Assembly: GCA_029065825.1 (NCBI GenBank)
Contig: JAIEHQ010000053.1
Span: forward strand, 1-35,503
Length of the DNA: 35,503 nt
From: Alistipes sp.
GTDB lineage: Bacteria > Bacteroidota > Bacteroidia > Bacteroidales > Rikenellaceae
Direction: 5' to 3'
Each line of letters starts with the position of its first letter. Position 1 is the stretch's first letter. The notes under the pieces were generated by a model. That model worked only from the letters and a program-made list of their open reading frames with translations, had not been told where the DNA came from and did not search any database. This document shows, in pieces, positions 33,351-35,503 of the stretch. A program made the translations under genes and the position numbers.

Positions 33351-34853
33351 ATGAATACGAATCTCAATCCCAACCCGCTGGTGCGTTTTCTGGGAAAACC
33401 GCAGCGCGAATTTACCAAGGCCGACCTGATCCGCTATATCGCGGAGAACGGCATCGAGATGGTCAATCTCCGTTACCCGGGGGCCGACGGCCGTCTGAAA
33501 ACGCTGAATTTCGTCATCAACGACGAGGCCTACCTGGAGAGCATCCTGACCTGCGGCGAACGTGTGGACGGTTCGAGCCTCTTCCCCTATATCGAGGCGG
33601 GAGCGAGCGACCTCTATGTCGTGCCCCGCTACAGAACCGCTTTCCTGAATCCTTTCAGCGAGATCCCGGCCGTCGATATTCTGTGCAGCTACTACACCAA
33701 GGAGGGGACTCCGCTGGAGATGTCGCCCGAATACACGCTGCGCAAGGCGCGCAAGGCGCTCCGTGAGGCGACGGGGCTGGATCTCGATGTCATGGGCGAG
33801 CTGGAGTTCTACGTGGTCGCTCCCGAGGAGGAGCTGTTCCAGGCCGACGACCAGCGCGGCTACCACGAATCGACCCCCTTCAACAAAGGGGCCGAGTTCC
33901 GCACGATGGCTATGAAGTACATAGCCGAGGCGGGCGGACAGATCAAGTACGGCCATTCGGAGGTGGGCAACTTCGCCAAAGAGGGGCTGAACTACGAACA
34001 GAACGAGATCGAGTTCCTGCCCACCGACCTGGAGTCGGCGGCCGACCAGCTGATGGTGGCCAAATGGATCATCCGCACGCTGGGCTACCGCTACGGTGTC
34101 GATGTCACCTTCGCGCCGAAGATCACCGTCGGCAAGGCGGGCAGCGGCCTGCATGTGCACACCCGCCTGATGAAGGAGGGGCGCAGCGCCACCGTCGAGA
34201 GCGACGGCTCCCTCTCGGAACATGCGCTCAAGGCCATCGCCGGCTACCTGAGTCTCGCTCCTTCGCTGACCGCCTTCGGCAACACCAATCCGACCTCCTA
34301 TTTCCGTCTGGTGCCCCATCAGGAGGCTCCGACCAACATTTGCTGGGGCGACCGCAACCGTTCGGTGCTGGTGCGGGTGCCGCTGGGCTGGAGCGCCGGA
34401 GCCAACCGCATGATCTGCGATGCCAATCCGCTCGAGCGGCCGGCCGATTTGGACGTGAGTCTCAAGCAGACCGTCGAGTTCCGCTGCCCGGACGGTTCGG
34501 CCGATATCTATCTGCTGCTGGCCGGGCTGGCCGTCGCCGCCCGCCACGGTTTCGAGATGGAGAACGGTGTGCAGTATGCGCGCGACCGGTATGTCGGCGT
34601 GAATATCTTCGACGAGAAGCACCGGGAGGTGCTGGAGCGCCTGAGCCAGCTGCCCGCCTCGTGCGAGGAGTCGGCCGCGCGCCTGGCCGAGCAGCGTGCC
34701 GTCTATGAGGCGCACGGGGTCTTCTCTCCGCGCCTGATCGACGGCCTGATCGGCAAGCTGGAGTCTTTCGCCGATGCCGATCTGCGGCGGGAATTGGGCG
34801 ATGACGACGCGAAGATCATGGAGCTGGTGCGCAAATACTTCTATTGCGGTTAG
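33351..34853 (+). CDS. glnA: Glutamine synthetase
   Basis: Glutamine synthetase makes glutamine from glutamate, ammonia and ATP. The 500-residue protein has the beta-grasp N-domain ([19 protein letters not shown]) and a catalytic domain with the metal-binding [21 protein letters not shown], the conserved [11 protein letters not shown] and [17 protein letters not shown], and the substrate region [12 protein letters not shown]. The adenylylation-type Tyr motif of enteric GlnA is not evident. The frame runs to 33183, but [15 protein letters not shown] at 33351 is the likely start, after a -7 box. It is a monocistronic gene. The subtype (type I-like in Bacteroidota) cannot be settled by eye. Confidence 0.95.
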   Translation: MNTNLNPNPLVRFLGKPQREFTKADLIRYIAENGIEMVNLRYPGADGRLKTLNFVINDEAYLESILTCGERVDGSSLFPYIEAGASDLYVVPRYRTAFLNPFSEIPAVDILCSYYTKEGTPLEMSPEYTLRKARKALREATGLDLDVMGELEFYVVAPEEELFQADDQRGYHESTPFNKGAEFRTMAMKYIAEAGGQIKYGHSEVGNFAKEGLNYEQNEIEFLPTDLESAADQLMVAKWIIRTLGYRYGVDVTFAPKITVGKAGSGLHVHTRLMKEGRSATVESDGSLSEHALKAIAGYLSLAPSLTAFGNTNPTSYFRLVPHQEAPTNICWGDRNRSVLVRVPLGWSAGANRMICDANPLERPADLDVSLKQTVEFRCPDGSADIYLLLAGLAVAARHGFEMENGVQYARDRYVGVNIFDEKHREVLERLSQLPASCEESAARLAEQRAVYEAHGVFSPRLIDGLIGKLESFADADLRRELGDDDAKIMELVRKYFYCG

Positions 34854-34878
34854 CCTCCGCAGCCGGAAAGTCGGGCGG

Positions 34879-34914
34879 GAGCGGGGAATTCCGGGTTGCC
34901 GGAACTCCCCGCTC
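34879..34914 (+). terminator. Possible terminator hairpin after glutamine synthetase
   Basis: A 16-bp stem with one mismatch (34879-34894 with 34899-34914) closes a GTTG loop, but there is no clear T run after it, so termination is uncertain. Confidence 0.45.
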
Positions 34915-34990
34915 CTGTCGTTGCGGCGGCCGCGGGCGGGGCGGGGGTCATTTATTTCCGCTTCGATTTCGATTGTTGAGGGCTTTTGTC

Positions 34991-34998
34991 TATCTTTG
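34991..34998 (+). promoter_or_regulatory. prfA: -7 element for prfA
   Basis: TATCTTTG matches the consensus 19 nt before the ATG at 35018. A TTTCG 19 nt upstream (34967-34971) may be a weak -33 box. Confidence 0.65.
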
Positions 34999-35017
34999 TC
35001 CCCAAACGCAAGACTTT

Positions 35018-35503
35018 ATGGCAGACAATTCGATACTTATCCGACTCGACGGCCTGAAACTCAAATACGAGGAGATCGGCCAGAAACTGACCGATCCCGA
35101 AGTGATCGCCGACGTGAAGCAGTTCGTGCAGCTCAACAAGGAGTACAAGGAGCTGGAACCGATCATCGCCTCGTCGGAGCGCTACCGCACCGCCATCGCC
35201 AACCTGGCCGAGGCCAAGGACGTGCTGGCCAACGACAAGGACGAGGAGATGCGCGAGATGGCCCGCGAGGAGATCGCCGCGCTCGAACCGGCGATCGAGG
35301 GGCTGGAGGAGGAGATCAAGCTGCTGCTCATCCCCAAGGATCCGCAGGATGCGAAGAACGCCATCGTCGAGATTCGCGGCGGTACGGGCGGCGACGAGGC
35401 GGCCCTCTTCGCCGGCGACCTGATGCGCATGTACACCAAATACATCGAGACGAAGGGGTGGCGCTACGAAGTGACCTCGTTCTCCGAAGGCACGGCCGGC
35501 GGA
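35018..35503 (+). CDS. prfA: Peptide chain release factor 1, 3' part beyond window
   Basis: RF1 recognises UAA and UAG stop codons and triggers release of the finished peptide on the ribosome. Only the first 162 codons are in the window, with no stop, so the gene is cut by the window edge and not broken. The segment begins [20 protein letters not shown] and has the helical domain 1 ([34 protein letters not shown]) followed by [20 protein letters not shown]-like family sequence (here [20 protein letters not shown]). The PxT/PVT recognition loop and the GGQ catalytic motif lie downstream and cannot be checked. RF1 is favoured over RF2 by the start and by [18 protein letters not shown]. Confidence 0.93.
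   Translation, partial: MADNSILIRLDGLKLKYEEIGQKLTDPEVIADVKQFVQLNKEYKELEPIIASSERYRTAIANLAEAKDVLANDKDEEMREMAREEIAALEPAIEGLEEEIKLLLIPKDPQDAKNAIVEIRGGTGGDEAALFAGDLMRMYTKYIETKGWRYEVTSFSEGTAGG

Overview
This 35.5 kb window reads as chromosomal DNA of a GC-rich member of the Bacteroidota, most likely an Alistipes-like (Rikenellaceae) gut bacterium. The grounds are promoters of the Bacteroidota type (TAnnTTTG, sometimes with TTTG about 19-20 nt upstream), scarcity of Shine-Dalgarno sites, high-GC codon use, and protein families typical of the group (DUF4954, WG-repeat proteins, phosphate-selective porin-like protein, M13 lipoprotein peptidase, TonB). The genus is inferred, not proven. I see no rRNA, tRNA, insertion sequence, prophage or CRISPR array. 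No gene-free stretch exceeds 300 bases.

Layout. 1-4600 (+): an M13 metallopeptidase lipoprotein, an unrecognised lipoprotein and an OprP/OprO-type porin, each closed by a clear hairpin terminator. 4647-6139 (-): a secreted thioredoxin-like protein and rlmN, convergent with the porin over a bidirectional terminator. 6334-11320 (+): tonB, an AT-rich orphan gene, then a tight hflX-upp-LtaS-like run. 11459-17213 (+): a PcrA/UvrD helicase, murG outside a division cluster, an NrnA-like DHH phosphoesterase and a LysR regulator. 17219-20139 (-): a three-gene operon of LuxE-type enzyme, Stealth phosphotransferase and family 2 glycosyltransferase, probably for surface glycan. 20397-24644 (+): pdxA, two tandem tiny membrane proteins, thrS and infC. 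24933-33069 (-): FKBP/SlyD-like isomerase; then kinase, DUF4954, VWA, pseudokinase and trxB tightly packed; then RNase Z and a SpoU methyltransferase. 33351-end (+): glutamine synthetase and the first part of prfA, cut by the window edge.

Most interesting points. (1) The operon at 27650-32436 joins a kinase with WG-like repeats, a DUF4954 beta-helix protein, a VWA protein with an intact metal site and a paralogous pseudokinase that has lost its catalytic residues. It looks like an undescribed phospho-signalling module. (2) infC most likely starts at an AUA codon behind a perfect AGGAGG. The rpmI-rplT genes expected after infC are absent. (3) The LtaS-like gene has an in-frame TAG sixteen codons before what looks like its natural end. 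(4) The first 49 bases of the window exactly repeat an internal stretch of the first gene. (5) Two tandem small membrane proteins share an identical tail. (6) At least one gene, and perhaps two, appear to be transcribed leaderless.
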